A stretch of DNA of 64,000 nucleotides from Rhodococcoides fascians A44A (lineage in GTDB: Bacteria; Actinomycetota; Actinomycetes; Mycobacteriales; Mycobacteriaceae), in assembly GCF_000760735.1 (NCBI RefSeq), contig NZ_JMEX01000008.1, positions 3,001,790 to 3,065,789 of the forward strand. Direction: 5' to 3'. Of the stretch, positions 55,676 through 63,993 are shown piece after piece; within the stretch, counting starts at the first letter, position 1, and each line of letters begins with the position of its first letter. Position numbers and translations under genes: made by a program. The notes under the pieces were generated by a model. The model did not search any database, was not told the origin of the DNA, and saw only the letters and a program-made list of their open reading frames with translations.

Positions 55676-57061
55676 GTGACCTCTAATCGACCTGGCATCA
55701 CCACTGTCGGCGAGTTGCGTGCGTCCGGACACGTGCAGCGCTCTGTGAAAGAAGAACTCCGGGAAAATCTGCTCGACGCGTTGCGTGAGGGCAGGGATGC
55801 GTGGCCGGGAATTCTGGGCTTCGACAAGACTGTGCTTCCGCAGTTCGAGCGAGCGATTCTTGCTGGTCATGACGTTGTCCTGCTCGGTGAACGAGGGCAG
55901 GGAAAGACACGCCTTCTGCGTACGTTGAACCTTCTGCTCGACGAGTGGGCGCCTGTCATTGCAGGTTCCGAGCTCGGTGAGCATCCGTACGAACCCATCA
56001 CTCCGGCGAGTATCCGACGCGCACGTGAGCTCGGCGACGGGTTGCCCGTCGAGTGGCGTCACCGTAGCGAGCGATACTCGGAGAAGCTGGCGACTCCGGA
56101 CACGTCGGTTGCGGACCTCGTCGGCGATGTCGATCCGGTGAAGGTCGCCGAGGGTCGGAGTCTGGGAGATCCGGAGACCATCCACTTCGGGCTCGTGCCG
56201 CGGAGTCACCGGGGGATCGTGGCGATCAACGAACTCCCCGATCTCGCGGAACGTATTCAGGTTTCACTGCTCAACGTCATGGAGGAGCGGGATATCCAGG
56301 TCCGCGGCTACACGTTGCGGCTGCCGCTGGATGTCGTCCTCGTCGCGAGCGCGAACCCCGAGGACTACACCAACCGTGGGCGGATCATCACTCCACTGAA
56401 GGACCGCTTCGGCGCCGAGATACGCACTCACTACCCGCATGCGTTGGCCGACGAGATCTCGGTGATCGAGCAGGAGGCCAACCTCCCGGCGAACGTACCG
56501 TCGTATCTGCTCGAGGTGCTGGCTCGGTTCACACGGCTGCTGCGTGAGTCGCCGTCCGTCGACCAGCGTTCGGGTGTGTCGGCGCGGTTCGCCATCGCGG
56601 CGGCGGAGACCATCGCGGCCGCAGCGGTGCATCGCGCTGCGGTTCTCGGCGAGAGCGACGCGGTGGCGCGGCCGGTGGATCTCGGAACCATCATCGAAGT
56701 CCTCAGGGGCAAGGTGGAATTCGAGTCCGGCGAAGAGGGCCGCGAGACCGAGGTGCTCGAGCATCTGCTTCGGCGCGCGACGGCCGACACGGTCCGGGAC
56801 CGGTTGGGCGGAATCAACCTGGCACCGCTCGTCACGGCCATCGAACAGGGTGAGCCGGTGGTGACGGGTGACCGAATCGCCGCCAAGACACTGATCGGTG
56901 AGCTGCCGGACCTCGAGGTGCTGCAGGACATCGACGAGCGTCTGAACGCGACCTCCGACGGCGAACGCGCTGCCGCAACGGAACTCGCGCTGGAAGGGTT
57001 GTACCTTGCGCGGCGGATTTCCAAGGATCCTGATGACGACGGACAGACGGTGTACAGCTGA
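55676..57061 (+). CDS. MoxR/magnesium-chelatase-like AAA+ ATPase
   Basis: 461 residues from GTG 55676. AAA+ module with P-loop GERGQGKTRLLRTLN (~70-78), LDEWAPVIAGSELGEHPYEP, Walker B-type GIVAINELPDL and the sensor segment VASANPEDYTNRGRIITPLK, then a lid domain with SGVSARFAIAAAETIAAAAV. It matches the mycobacterial Rv0958 group (459 residues) and is followed by a VWA protein with overlapping stop/start. Such pairs remodel or mature client proteins or insert metals; the client is not known. Confidence 0.9.
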   Translation: MTSNRPGITTVGELRASGHVQRSVKEELRENLLDALREGRDAWPGILGFDKTVLPQFERAILAGHDVVLLGERGQGKTRLLRTLNLLLDEWAPVIAGSELGEHPYEPITPASIRRARELGDGLPVEWRHRSERYSEKLATPDTSVADLVGDVDPVKVAEGRSLGDPETIHFGLVPRSHRGIVAINELPDLAERIQVSLLNVMEERDIQVRGYTLRLPLDVVLVASANPEDYTNRGRIITPLKDRFGAEIRTHYPHALADEISVIEQEANLPANVPSYLLEVLARFTRLLRESPSVDQRSGVSARFAIAAAETIAAAAVHRAAVLGESDAVARPVDLGTIIEVLRGKVEFESGEEGRETEVLEHLLRRATADTVRDRLGGINLAPLVTAIEQGEPVVTGDRIAAKTLIGELPDLEVLQDIDERLNATSDGERAAATELALEGLYLARRISKDPDDDGQTVYS

Positions 57062-59010
57062 TGCCTGCCAGTAGATACGGGCGGTATCACGACGGCCCCG
57101 ATCCACTGGCACCGCCGGTAGACCTCCGCGAAGCACTGGAGTCGATCGGCGAGGACGTGCTCGAGGGCGCATCGCCTCGCCGGGCGATGCAGGAGATGCT
57201 CCGGCGGGGTACCCGGAACATGAGGGGCCTCGACGATCTGGCGGCCGAGGCCAACCGTCGGCGACGGGATCTTCTGCGCAAGAACAACCTCGACGGAACA
57301 CTTAAGGAGGTCCGCGAACTCCTGGACAAAGCTGTGCTCGAGGAGCGCAAGGCGCTGGCGCGTGCGCTCGACGACGATGCGCGTTTCCAGGAGATGCAGA
57401 TCGGGGATCTGTCCCCGTCGACGGCGCAGGCCGTGCAGGAGTTGGCCGATTACGACTGGCGTTCCTCGGAGGGTCGTGAGAACTACGAGAAGATCAAGGA
57501 TCTCCTCGGGCGGGAGATGTTGGACCAACGCTTCGCCGGTATGAAGAATGCGCTCGAGAATGCGACGGACGAGGATCGACAAGCCATCAGCGAGATGCTG
57601 AAGGATCTGAACGAGCTTCTGGACAAGCACAATCGAGGCGAGGACACCGAGCAGGACTTCTCGGAGTTCATGGCCGAGCACGGCCAGCATTTCCCCGAGA
57701 ATCCGTCGAACGTCGAGGAGCTCCTCGATTCGCTCGCTCAGCGCGCCGCGGCAGCTCAGCGTCTGCGGAACTCGCTGAGCCCGGAGCAGCGAGCGGAATT
57801 GGATGCGCTGGCGCAGCAGGCATTCGGAGATTCCACTCTTCTGCAACAGCTCGACCAGCTGGACCAGAACCTTCAGCAGGCCAGGCCGGGGGAGGATTGG
57901 GACGGTTCGCAGAACTTCCGCGGCGAGAACGGGATGGGCCTGGGCGACGGGACCGGTGCGCTGCAGGACATCGCTGATCTGGAGAACCTCGGAAATCAGC
58001 TTTCCCAGCAGTACAACGGCGCCGCGCTCGACGACATCGATGCCGACGCGTTGCTGAAACAGTTGGGGCCCGAAGCTGCGGCGGATGCTCGCATGTTGGC
58101 CGAGCTCGAAAAGGCGCTCGAACAGCAAGGTTTCATGGACAAGGGTGCCGACGGCCAGTGGCGGCTGTCGCCGAAGGCGATGCGTCAGCTGGGACAGTCG
58201 GCCCTCAAGGACGTCGCGGGACGAATTTCCCGACGCGGCGGCGAGCGCGACACGCGCAAGGCCGGTGCGATGGGAGAGCCGACGGGTGCTTCTCGGGCAT
58301 GGGAATTCGGTGACACGGAGCCGTGGGACGTCACCCGCACCGTCAACAATGCCGTCCTTCGCACCGCAGCCGAAGGTTCGACGTTCCCGGTGCAACTCCA
58401 GGTGACCGACGTCGAGATCAGCGAGACCGAAACGCGGACGCAGGCGGCCGTTGCGTTGCTCGTCGACACGTCGTTCTCGATGGTGATGGACGGTCGCTGG
58501 GTGCCGATGAAACGCACCGCGCTTGCGTTGAATCACCTTGTCAGCACCAGGTTTCGCGGTGACGATCTGCAGCTGATCGGCTTCGGTCGTCACGCGCAGA
58601 CGTTGACGGCGTCGGAACTGGCCGGGCTCGACGGGGCGTACGACCAGGGCACCAATCTGCATCACGCGTTGATGCTGGCGGTGCGGCACCTGCGTCGGCA
58701 TCCCAACGCGCAACCCGTCGTGCTGATCGTGACCGACGGCGAGCCCACCGCGCACCTCGAGCCCGACGGGCACGCGTATTTCGACTATCCGCCGTCGAAC
58801 AGAACTTTGGGGCTGACGGTCCGTGAACTCGACACGGTGGCGAAGCTGGGTGCGCAGGTGACCATCTTCCGGTTGGGAGACGATCCGGGGCTGGCCCGCG
58901 TCGTGGACAAGATGGCCGAGCGGGTCGGCGGGCGAGTCATCGCCCCCGAGCTGGACGGGCTGGGAGCTGCGGTGGTGTCGGACTATCTGAAACGCAGGAA
59001 GTCCCGCTAG
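57061..59010 (+). CDS. VWA-domain protein paired with MoxR ATPase
   Basis: 649 residues, ATG 57061 overlapping the ATPase stop by one base. The N-terminal ~450 residues are helical, charged and Gln-rich. The C-terminal VWA domain has the MIDAS as DTSFS (~468) in LLVDTSFSMVMDGRW, with FGRHAQTL, QGTNLHHALMLA and VTDGEPT (~558). No signal peptide, so it works in the cytoplasm with the ATPase, as expected for MoxR-VWA pairs. Rv0959 is the likely counterpart. Convergent overlap of 4 bp with the DUF1707 gene. Confidence 0.9.
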   Translation: MPASRYGRYHDGPDPLAPPVDLREALESIGEDVLEGASPRRAMQEMLRRGTRNMRGLDDLAAEANRRRRDLLRKNNLDGTLKEVRELLDKAVLEERKALARALDDDARFQEMQIGDLSPSTAQAVQELADYDWRSSEGRENYEKIKDLLGREMLDQRFAGMKNALENATDEDRQAISEMLKDLNELLDKHNRGEDTEQDFSEFMAEHGQHFPENPSNVEELLDSLAQRAAAAQRLRNSLSPEQRAELDALAQQAFGDSTLLQQLDQLDQNLQQARPGEDWDGSQNFRGENGMGLGDGTGALQDIADLENLGNQLSQQYNGAALDDIDADALLKQLGPEAAADARMLAELEKALEQQGFMDKGADGQWRLSPKAMRQLGQSALKDVAGRISRRGGERDTRKAGAMGEPTGASRAWEFGDTEPWDVTRTVNNAVLRTAAEGSTFPVQLQVTDVEISETETRTQAAVALLVDTSFSMVMDGRWVPMKRTALALNHLVSTRFRGDDLQLIGFGRHAQTLTASELAGLDGAYDQGTNLHHALMLAVRHLRRHPNAQPVVLIVTDGEPTAHLEPDGHAYFDYPPSNRTLGLTVRELDTVAKLGAQVTIFRLGDDPGLARVVDKMAERVGGRVIAPELDGLGAAVVSDYLKRRKSR

Positions 59011-59576
59011 TCCTTGGCTTTGATGCTGACGCCGCCCCAGAAGGCGAAGCCTGTCACCACGATTCGTGGGGCTCCGGGAGCACCTTGCTGGCTCAGGTGG
59101 TCGAAGCCGCCCATGATGCCTGCGCCGCGTACTTCGACGGCGACGTTGCGGGGGACCGTGATGTCGATGCCGCCCATGATCGCGACGCAGTTGAGCGTCA
59201 CCTCGGGAGCCGAGAAGTGTGCTCGGCGTAGGTCGATCTCACCGCCGCCCCAGAACGCGACGGCCTCGACGCGCGGTGCGACGGTCCATTCTCCCTTGCG
59301 TTCGAATCCACTCATGATGGCGACGGCGCGATCGGTGGAACGGCTGGGAGCCGAGTAGAGAGCTTCGGTGGGCGGCGTCAGCGCAAGGTCGCTGGTGAGA
59401 ACGTCGAGTTCACCGTAGGTTTTCGCGCGATACGCGGCGGCCGTGCGTTCGTCGTACTCGGACACCGTGAGCTGGCCACCGGCCAGAGCGTCACTGAGGA
59501 GCTTCGCGACAAGGTTGCGGTCCGCGTCGGCGGCACGGACGGATTCACGGTTCTGTTCGGGCAGGTGATCGCTCAC
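59007..59576 (-). CDS. DUF1707 plus LiaF-like C-terminal protein
   Basis: 189 residues from GTG 59576. The N-terminal DUF1707 motif (RAADADRNLVAKLLSDALAG, then QLTVSEYDERTAAAYRAKT) is followed by a linker and a beta-helix-like C-terminal half with repeating VAIMGGIDITVPRNV and AGIMGGFDHL units, resembling the cell-wall-stress LiaF C-domain. No membrane segments, so probably cytoplasmic. Regulatory role inferred from the family. Confidence 0.85.
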   Translation of the reverse strand: MSDHLPEQNRESVRAADADRNLVAKLLSDALAGGQLTVSEYDERTAAAYRAKTYGELDVLTSDLALTPPTEALYSAPSRSTDRAVAIMSGFERKGEWTVAPRVEAVAFWGGGEIDLRRAHFSAPEVTLNCVAIMGGIDITVPRNVAVEVRGAGIMGGFDHLSQQGAPGAPRIVVTGFAFWGGVSIKAKD

Positions 59577-59589
59577 CTGGGTCAGGTTA

Positions 59590-60051
59590 CTAGGCCGCGT
59601 TGACGATGGCGCGGTCTCCGACGGGCGAACTCAAGGTCATCTGCATCGTGCCGTACACGGCGACCATGATGCAGGCCTTGTCCGCGGCCTCGGGAAGCGT
59701 TCCGGTGCGCAGTGCGATGACGACTTCGGTGTCGGACTCGGTGACCTCCACCTCGGCCCCGTAGCACTCCGGGGTTCCGGTGACGAAATGGATGGCGATG
59801 GTGTTGGGGGAGATCTGGCTCCACGACTCGAACGGCGTCGACACCGCGCGCACCAGTCCTGGGGTGGATTCGAACATCGTCCCGACGTCGCCTACCGGAA
59901 CCTCCACGGGCACCGGCGGTGCACTGGGACTGTGCATCAGCTGCGCAGACGTAGGGGTGGTGGCTTCGACGTCGTCACCGCCGTCGGCAGGGTCGTTGCC
60001 GCACCCGACGAGCAGGACGCACAGCAGAACTCCTGCAGCCAGAAACCTCAT
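59590..60051 (-). CDS. putative lipoprotein, function unknown
   Basis: 153 residues from ATG 60051. Signal peptide and lipobox at the N-terminus: RFLAAGVLLCVLLVGCGN, with the modified Cys about residue 17, then a low-complexity Asp/Thr/Pro linker and a small globular domain with one more Cys pair (ECYGAEVEV, KACIMVAVYG). I recognise no family. It is 13 bp downstream-adjacent on the same strand to the DUF1707 gene. Confidence 0.75.
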   Translation of the reverse strand: MRFLAAGVLLCVLLVGCGNDPADGGDDVEATTPTSAQLMHSPSAPPVPVEVPVGDVGTMFESTPGLVRAVSTPFESWSQISPNTIAIHFVTGTPECYGAEVEVTESDTEVVIALRTGTLPEAADKACIMVAVYGTMQMTLSSPVGDRAIVNAA

Positions 60052-60114
60052 GATTCCAAAGTAACCGCGGGAGCTGAGGAGAACCTTTGGGTAGTCCAAG
60101 AATCGGGCGATCGG

Positions 60115-61038
60115 TCAGGCCAGCAGGGCTGTCACCAGTGCGATGACGGGTATCGCTGCGATGGTGGTGACGAAGGCCGTGTCCCGCGCCATGACGACGG
60201 CGCGGTTGTAGCGGTTCGCGAAGACGAAGACGTTCTGGGCGGTGGGCAGCGCGGAGATGACGGTGATGGCGAAGAGTTCGTGCCCTTCCAATCCCATGGC
60301 GAGTCCCATGAGGTAGCCGAGGACCGGCTGGAGCACCATTTTCATCGTCGTCGCGAGGAGTACGTCTCGCCTGGGGCTCGTGCCTTTCTGGAGAACACGG
60401 GCGCCGTAGAGCGAGAGACCGAACGCGAGAAGAGCGCCGGGCACGGCGGCGCCGCCGACCAGGTCGAACGGCTGCATGATGGCTTCGGGCAGTTCGATGC
60501 CGAAGATGGACAGCAGGAGTCCTGCGGCGCCGGCGAGGACGATGGGGTTCTTGAAGGGCGTGACGACGATATTGCGGATGGATGCTTTCTTGCCCATGGT
60601 CGACAGGTCCAGGATGGTCAGCGCCAACGGCGAGTACACCATGATCTGGAAGAGCAGCAGCGGTGCGACGAAGTTGGCGTCGCCCAGCACGAACACCGCG
60701 ATGGGAATGCCGAGGTTGGCGGCGTTGACGTAGGACGACGCCAGGCCGCCGATCGTTGCCTCGGGCACGCGGCGTTTCAGCACGAGCCGGGCCAGGAGGA
60801 AGTACAGGGCGCCGACGGCGAGGGCGGTCACGCCGGCGATCACGAGGATCGGCGACAGGATGACGGCCAGGTCGGCCTGCGCGAGTGTCACGAACAGCAG
60901 CGAAGGTGTCGCGACGAAGAACACGAGCCGGCTCAGGACGAACTGGCCGTGCTCGCCGAGAACTCGGAACTTGGCGAGTACGTAGCCGAGCGCGATGACG
61001 ATGAAGATGACCGTGAAGCCTTCGAGAACACCGGACAT
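60115..61038 (-). CDS. AEC (auxin efflux carrier) family transporter
   Basis: 307 residues, ATG 61038. About ten hydrophobic helices in two five-helix halves; the family mark is the break in helix 4/5, SSYVNAANLGIPIAVFVLGD, and in the second half SALPTAQNVFVFANRYN. Bacterial AEC members export or import small carboxylates such as malate or malonate. No partner gene is adjacent, so the substrate is open. The rpsR2 terminator lies 62 bp upstream of its start. Confidence 0.9.
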   Translation of the reverse strand: MSGVLEGFTVIFIVIALGYVLAKFRVLGEHGQFVLSRLVFFVATPSLLFVTLAQADLAVILSPILVIAGVTALAVGALYFLLARLVLKRRVPEATIGGLASSYVNAANLGIPIAVFVLGDANFVAPLLLFQIMVYSPLALTILDLSTMGKKASIRNIVVTPFKNPIVLAGAAGLLLSIFGIELPEAIMQPFDLVGGAAVPGALLAFGLSLYGARVLQKGTSPRRDVLLATTMKMVLQPVLGYLMGLAMGLEGHELFAITVISALPTAQNVFVFANRYNRAVVMARDTAFVTTIAAIPVIALVTALLA

Positions 61039-61100
61039 GGAGCGGTAGGTCTCGTTTCTCTCGGGGAGGCTGGCCAGGACTAACTCTAGTGCTCACGCAG

Positions 61101-61132
61101 AAAGGCCACGCACCCGAGAGTGCGTGGCCTTT
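61101..61132 (-). terminator. terminator of the rpmB2-rpmG2-rpsN2-rpsR2 operon
   Basis: 13-bp perfect stem AAAGGCCACGCAC / GTGCGTGGCCTTT with a 6-nt loop, 14 bp past the rpsR2 stop (minus strand). Confidence 0.85.
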
Positions 61133-61146
61133 CCTACGAGAAATTC

Positions 61147-61401
61147 TTACCGGCTGGTGAACGGCAGCAAAGCCATCTCACGAGCGTTCTTCACTGCGAC
61201 GGCGACCTGACGCTGCTGCTGCGGCGTGAGGCCGGTGACGCGGCGGCTACGGATCTTGCCGCGGTCCGAGATGAACTGACGAAGAAGGTTGATGTCCTTG
61301 TAGTCCACCGTGGTCACCTTGGCGGCGTTCAACGGGTTCTTCTTGGGTCGACGTCCTGCCTCTGCGCGGACCTTCTTCGACGGTGCTCTCTTGACTGCCA
61401 T
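61147..61401 (-). CDS. rpsR2: 30S ribosomal protein S18, zinc-independent paralogue
   Basis: 84 residues, ATG 61401. S18 core: VDYKDINLLRQFISDRGKIR and SRRVTGLTPQQQRQVAVAVK. It contains no Cys, whereas the Zn-binding S18 of actinobacteria does. Last gene of the C-minus operon. It replaces the zinc protein in the ribosome when zinc is scarce, sparing metal. Confidence 0.95.
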   Translation of the reverse strand: MAVKRAPSKKVRAEAGRRPKKNPLNAAKVTTVDYKDINLLRQFISDRGKIRSRRVTGLTPQQQRQVAVAVKNAREMALLPFTSR

Positions 61402-61418
61402 CTGTTCTTCCCTGTTCC

Positions 61419-61724
61419 TTACCAGCTCGACTTGTGGACGCCTGGCAGCTCCCCACGGTGAGCCATCTCGCGTACCTTCACGCGTGACAGTCCAAATTTC
61501 CGCAGGTGACCGCGCGGACGTCCATCCGCAGCGTCACGATTGCGCAATCGTACCGGACTCGCGTCGCGAGGTAGACGCTGCAGTGCCGCTTGGGCCTCTG
61601 CTCGCTCGGAATCGGGTGTCGACGGCTTCCGGATGATCTCCTTCAGTTCGCTCCGGCGGGCTGCCCACCGGGCGACGACGACCTTCCGCTGCTCGTTCTT
61701 GGCGATCTTCGATTTCTTGGCCAT
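61419..61724 (-). CDS. rpsN2: 30S ribosomal protein S14, zinc-independent (long) type
   Basis: 101 residues, ATG 61724. Long form of S14 without the C-x2-C zinc site: AKKSKIAKNEQRKVVVARWA, RKPSTPDSERAEAQ, then RLRNRDAADGRPRGHLRKFG. 17 bp from rpmG2 and rpsR2 respectively, so co-transcribed. Used under zinc limitation. Confidence 0.96.
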   Translation of the reverse strand: MAKKSKIAKNEQRKVVVARWAARRSELKEIIRKPSTPDSERAEAQAALQRLPRDASPVRLRNRDAADGRPRGHLRKFGLSRVKVREMAHRGELPGVHKSSW

Positions 61725-61741
61725 GTCAGCGCTCCTCGCGG

Positions 61742-61909
61742 CTAGCGTTCTTCACGGAAGTCGACGTGCTTGCGGACGACGGGGTCGTACTTCTTGAGCA
61801 CGATGCGATCGGGGTCGTTTCGACGGTTCTTGCGGGTCACGTAGGTGTATCCGGTGCCTGCGGTCGACTTGAGTTTGATGATCGGACGGACGTCCGTGCT
61901 CTTTCCCAT
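61742..61909 (-). CDS. rpmG2: 50S ribosomal protein L33, zinc-independent
   Basis: 55 residues, ATG 61909, TAG stop at 61742-61744; too short to appear in typical ORF lists. Begins GKSTDVRPIIKLKSTAGTG and ends YDPVVRKHVDFREER, the L33 sequence without any cysteine. It overlaps the rpmB2 stop by one base (TGATG). Confidence 0.95.
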   Translation of the reverse strand: MGKSTDVRPIIKLKSTAGTGYTYVTRKNRRNDPDRIVLKKYDPVVRKHVDFREER

Positions 61910-62145
61910 CAGAGCTTCTCCCCTCGTGCTACGAGCTTGGCGACGACGGCGTCGATTCCGTCACGGTCGATGGTCTTGATCCCCTTCGCCGAGAGCGTCA
62001 GCGTGACGCGGCGGCCGAGGCTCGGGACGAAGTAGGTCTTCTTCTGGATGTTCGGGTCCCAGCGACGGCTGGTCCTGACGTGCGAGTGCGAAACGGACTT
62101 ACCGAATCCCGGCTTCCGTCCCGTCACCTGGCAGTGCGCGGACAT
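61909..62145 (-). CDS. rpmB2: 50S ribosomal protein L28, C-minus paralogue
   Basis: 78 residues, ATG 62145. SAHCQVTGRKPGFGKSVSHS, then RRWDPNIQKKTYFVPSLG. A single Cys remains instead of the C-x2-C of the zinc form. First gene of the Zur-controlled operon, 109 bp divergent from the mrf gene. Confidence 0.95.
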   Translation of the reverse strand: MSAHCQVTGRKPGFGKSVSHSHVRTSRRWDPNIQKKTYFVPSLGRRVTLTLSAKGIKTIDRDGIDAVVAKLVARGEKL

Positions 62146-62167
62146 ACGCGGTCCTCTCTAGCTGACA

Positions 62168-62183
62168 TGACAATCGTTTTCGA
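62168..62183. promoter_or_regulatory. Zur-type box 1
   Basis: TGACAATCGTTTTCGA, close to the AT-rich Zur/FurB palindrome of actinobacteria (TGAAAATNATTTTCA type). It is 22 bp upstream of the rpmB2 start, where repressor binding would block the minus-strand promoter. Confidence 0.75.
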
Positions 62184-62187
62184 CAAA

Positions 62188-62216
62188 GCGTTGTTTCGAA
62201 TGTAGCGTGACAACGC
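62188..62216. promoter_or_regulatory. inverted repeat between the two Zur boxes
   Basis: GCGTTGT / ACAACGC, perfect 7-bp arms, 15-nt spacer, midway between the divergent genes. It may overlap both promoters or extend the operator. Confidence 0.4.
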
Positions 62217-62222
62217 AAGAAA

Positions 62223-62238
62223 TGACAATCGTTGTCGA
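62223..62238. promoter_or_regulatory. Zur-type box 2
   Basis: TGACAATCGTTGTCGA contains the exact palindrome GACAA-TCG-TTGTC and differs from box 1 at one base. It lies 16 bp before the GTG start of the mrf gene, consistent with zinc-repressed transcription in the plus direction. Confidence 0.75.
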
Positions 62239-62254
62239 TAGAAGGGATCTGCTT

Positions 62255-63505
62255 GTGGACGGCCGCACACCACTCGTGCTCGTATCCGGTTGGACGGGTG
62301 CCATGGACGACGTGGTGACCTCACTGCTCGGGCCGGGCACCGTCGCCGTACGCCACGACCTCAGCCGCGTCTACGAGGGCGTCGTCCGCCGGACGCTCTA
62401 CGCGGACGGCGACGCACCGCGCGAAACCATTCTCGAACTCGCGCACGGCTGTGTCTCCTGCACGCTGCGTGAGGACCTCCTCCCGCTACTGAGGACGCTG
62501 TCCACCCGTAGTTCGGTGCAACGGATCGTCCTGGCGATGGATCCTGCCCTCGAGCCGGAAGCGTTGTGCTGGGCGATCGAGAACGTCGTCGTCGCGGGCA
62601 TCGTCGGTCAGGTCGACGGATCGGCTTCGCGAGACGTCCGTATCGAAGCCGTGATCGACTGCCTCGACGCCGCCACCTGGCTCGCGGACGCCACCGGCGA
62701 CGACGCCCTGGCCGACCGAGGAATCGTGGCCAGCGGCGACGACGACCGGACCGTCGCGCAGGTCGTCGTCGGGCAGGTCGACTATGCCGATGCTCTCGTC
62801 GTCACCGCAGGCCCCGAGGTCGACGCGTGGGAACGCGCCAAGCTCGCCGCCGTGTTGGAGCGTCTGGCACCCGGTGCGCCCATCGCGTGGGTGGGGCCGG
62901 GGGACAAGCTCGACGCCGACGCGCTGGTCGCTGCCGTTCCGCTGGGTGCGCGTCGCGGCGCCATCACCGACGCCCACTCGCCGCTGCTGCGCGGTGAACC
63001 TCCACTCACGGCGGATTGCGGAGTGACTCTCGTCGAATTCTCGGCGACGCGACCCTTCCATCCCGAACGACTCCACGAGGCAATCGACGTTCTGCTCGAC
63101 GGCGTCGTCACCGCACGCGGACGCGCCTGGGTGGCAACCCAGCCCGACGAGGCCCTGTGGATCGAGTCCGCCGGCGGCGGACTGCGCGTCGCCAGTGCCG
63201 GAAAATGGCTGGCCGCAATGACACCGGAGGAACAGGACGGCGTCGACACCTCGCGTCGGGCCATGGCCGCCCTTCGGTGGGACGACGACTTCGGTGACCG
63301 CGACACCTCGCTGGTCGTCCTGGTCCACGCCGCCGACCCCTCCGAAATCGACCGGACGCTGCAGTGGGCGCTGGTGTCCGACGACGAGATGACCGACCGC
63401 CAGGCATGGGCCGAATGGAACGACCCGTTCGGCCAGTGGCACGAAGACCCGTGCGAAACAACAGAATCCCCGTACTCGGAGCAGAAGAAAGAGGCACAGG
63501 AATGA
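62255..63505 (+). CDS. mrf: CobW-like ribosome hibernation factor MRF (Rv0106 type)
   Basis: 416 residues from GTG 62255; upstream in-frame codons fall inside the Zur box, and GAAGGGA precedes this start. CobW-like, but the P-loop is degraded: PLVLVSGWTGAMDDVV lacks the Lys of G-x4-GKT. The CxCC metal site is GCVSCTLRED. The downstream part is conserved (VEFSATRPFHPERLHEAIDV, then FGQWHEDPC near the end), as in M. tuberculosis Rv0106. In M. smegmatis MRF recruits Mpy to zinc-poor ribosomes. It overlaps rpmE2, supporting a ribosome role. Confidence 0.87.
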   Translation: MDGRTPLVLVSGWTGAMDDVVTSLLGPGTVAVRHDLSRVYEGVVRRTLYADGDAPRETILELAHGCVSCTLREDLLPLLRTLSTRSSVQRIVLAMDPALEPEALCWAIENVVVAGIVGQVDGSASRDVRIEAVIDCLDAATWLADATGDDALADRGIVASGDDDRTVAQVVVGQVDYADALVVTAGPEVDAWERAKLAAVLERLAPGAPIAWVGPGDKLDADALVAAVPLGARRGAITDAHSPLLRGEPPLTADCGVTLVEFSATRPFHPERLHEAIDVLLDGVVTARGRAWVATQPDEALWIESAGGGLRVASAGKWLAAMTPEEQDGVDTSRRAMAALRWDDDFGDRDTSLVVLVHAADPSEIDRTLQWALVSDDEMTDRQAWAEWNDPFGQWHEDPCETTESPYSEQKKEAQE

Positions 63506-63762
63506 AGGCAGGAATCCACCCCGACTACCACCCCGTGGTATTCCAGGACGCAGGAACAGGAACCAAATTCCTCACCCGGTCCACCATCACCTCGACCCGC
63601 GAGGTCGAATGGGAAGACGGCAACACGTACCCACTCGTCATCGTCGACGTCACCAGCGAATCCCACCCCTTCTGGACCGGCGCCGCACGCATCATGGACA
63701 CCCAGGGGCGCGTGGAGAAGTTCGAGAAGCGCTACGGTCGTCGCAGCCGTAAGGAGGCCTGA
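63502..63762 (+). CDS. rpmE2: 50S ribosomal protein L31 type B
   Basis: 86 residues, ATG 63502 overlapping the mrf stop. MKAGIHPDYHPVVFQDAGTG, STREVEWEDGNTYPLVIVDV and SHPFWTGAARIMDTQGRVEK define type B L31, which lacks the zinc-binding cysteines. Zinc-starvation replacement. Confidence 0.97.
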   Translation: MKAGIHPDYHPVVFQDAGTGTKFLTRSTITSTREVEWEDGNTYPLVIVDVTSESHPFWTGAARIMDTQGRVEKFEKRYGRRSRKEA

Positions 63763-63765
63763 GAC

Positions 63766-63933
63766 ATGGCTGTACCGAAGCGGAAAATGTCGCGGTCCAA
63801 CACCCGCAGCCGCCGAGCACAGTGGAAAGCCGTCGCTCCCGACCTCGTGAGCGTCCGCGTCGGCGGGCAGGAATTCAAAGTCCCTCGCCGACTCGTCAAG
63901 GCCGTACAGACAGGTGTCTACGACCCGAGCTGA
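63766..63933 (+). CDS. rpmF2: 50S ribosomal protein L32, zinc-independent
   Basis: 55 residues, ATG 63766 with AAGGAGG upstream, 3 bp after rpmE2. AVPKRKMSRSNTRSRRAQWK, then VRVGGQEFKVPRRLVKAVQT. No cysteines, unlike the zinc-ribbon L32. Too short for a standard ORF list but fully supported by start, stop, and sequence. Confidence 0.96.
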   Translation: MAVPKRKMSRSNTRSRRAQWKAVAPDLVSVRVGGQEFKVPRRLVKAVQTGVYDPS

Positions 63934-63962
63934 ACCCGAGCAACCTTTTCGAGAGCGAACGT

Positions 63963-63993
63963 GCCGTTCGGTCACTTCAAGTGACCGAACGGC
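63963..63993. terminator. palindrome P1, second copy, after rpmF2
   Basis: 15-bp perfect arms GCCGTTCGGTCACTT / AAGTGACCGAACGGC with a one-base centre, 29 bp after the rpmF2 stop. Same core as 38164-38208. Probably ends the mrf operon; the recurrence shows it is a dispersed element. Confidence 0.85.
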
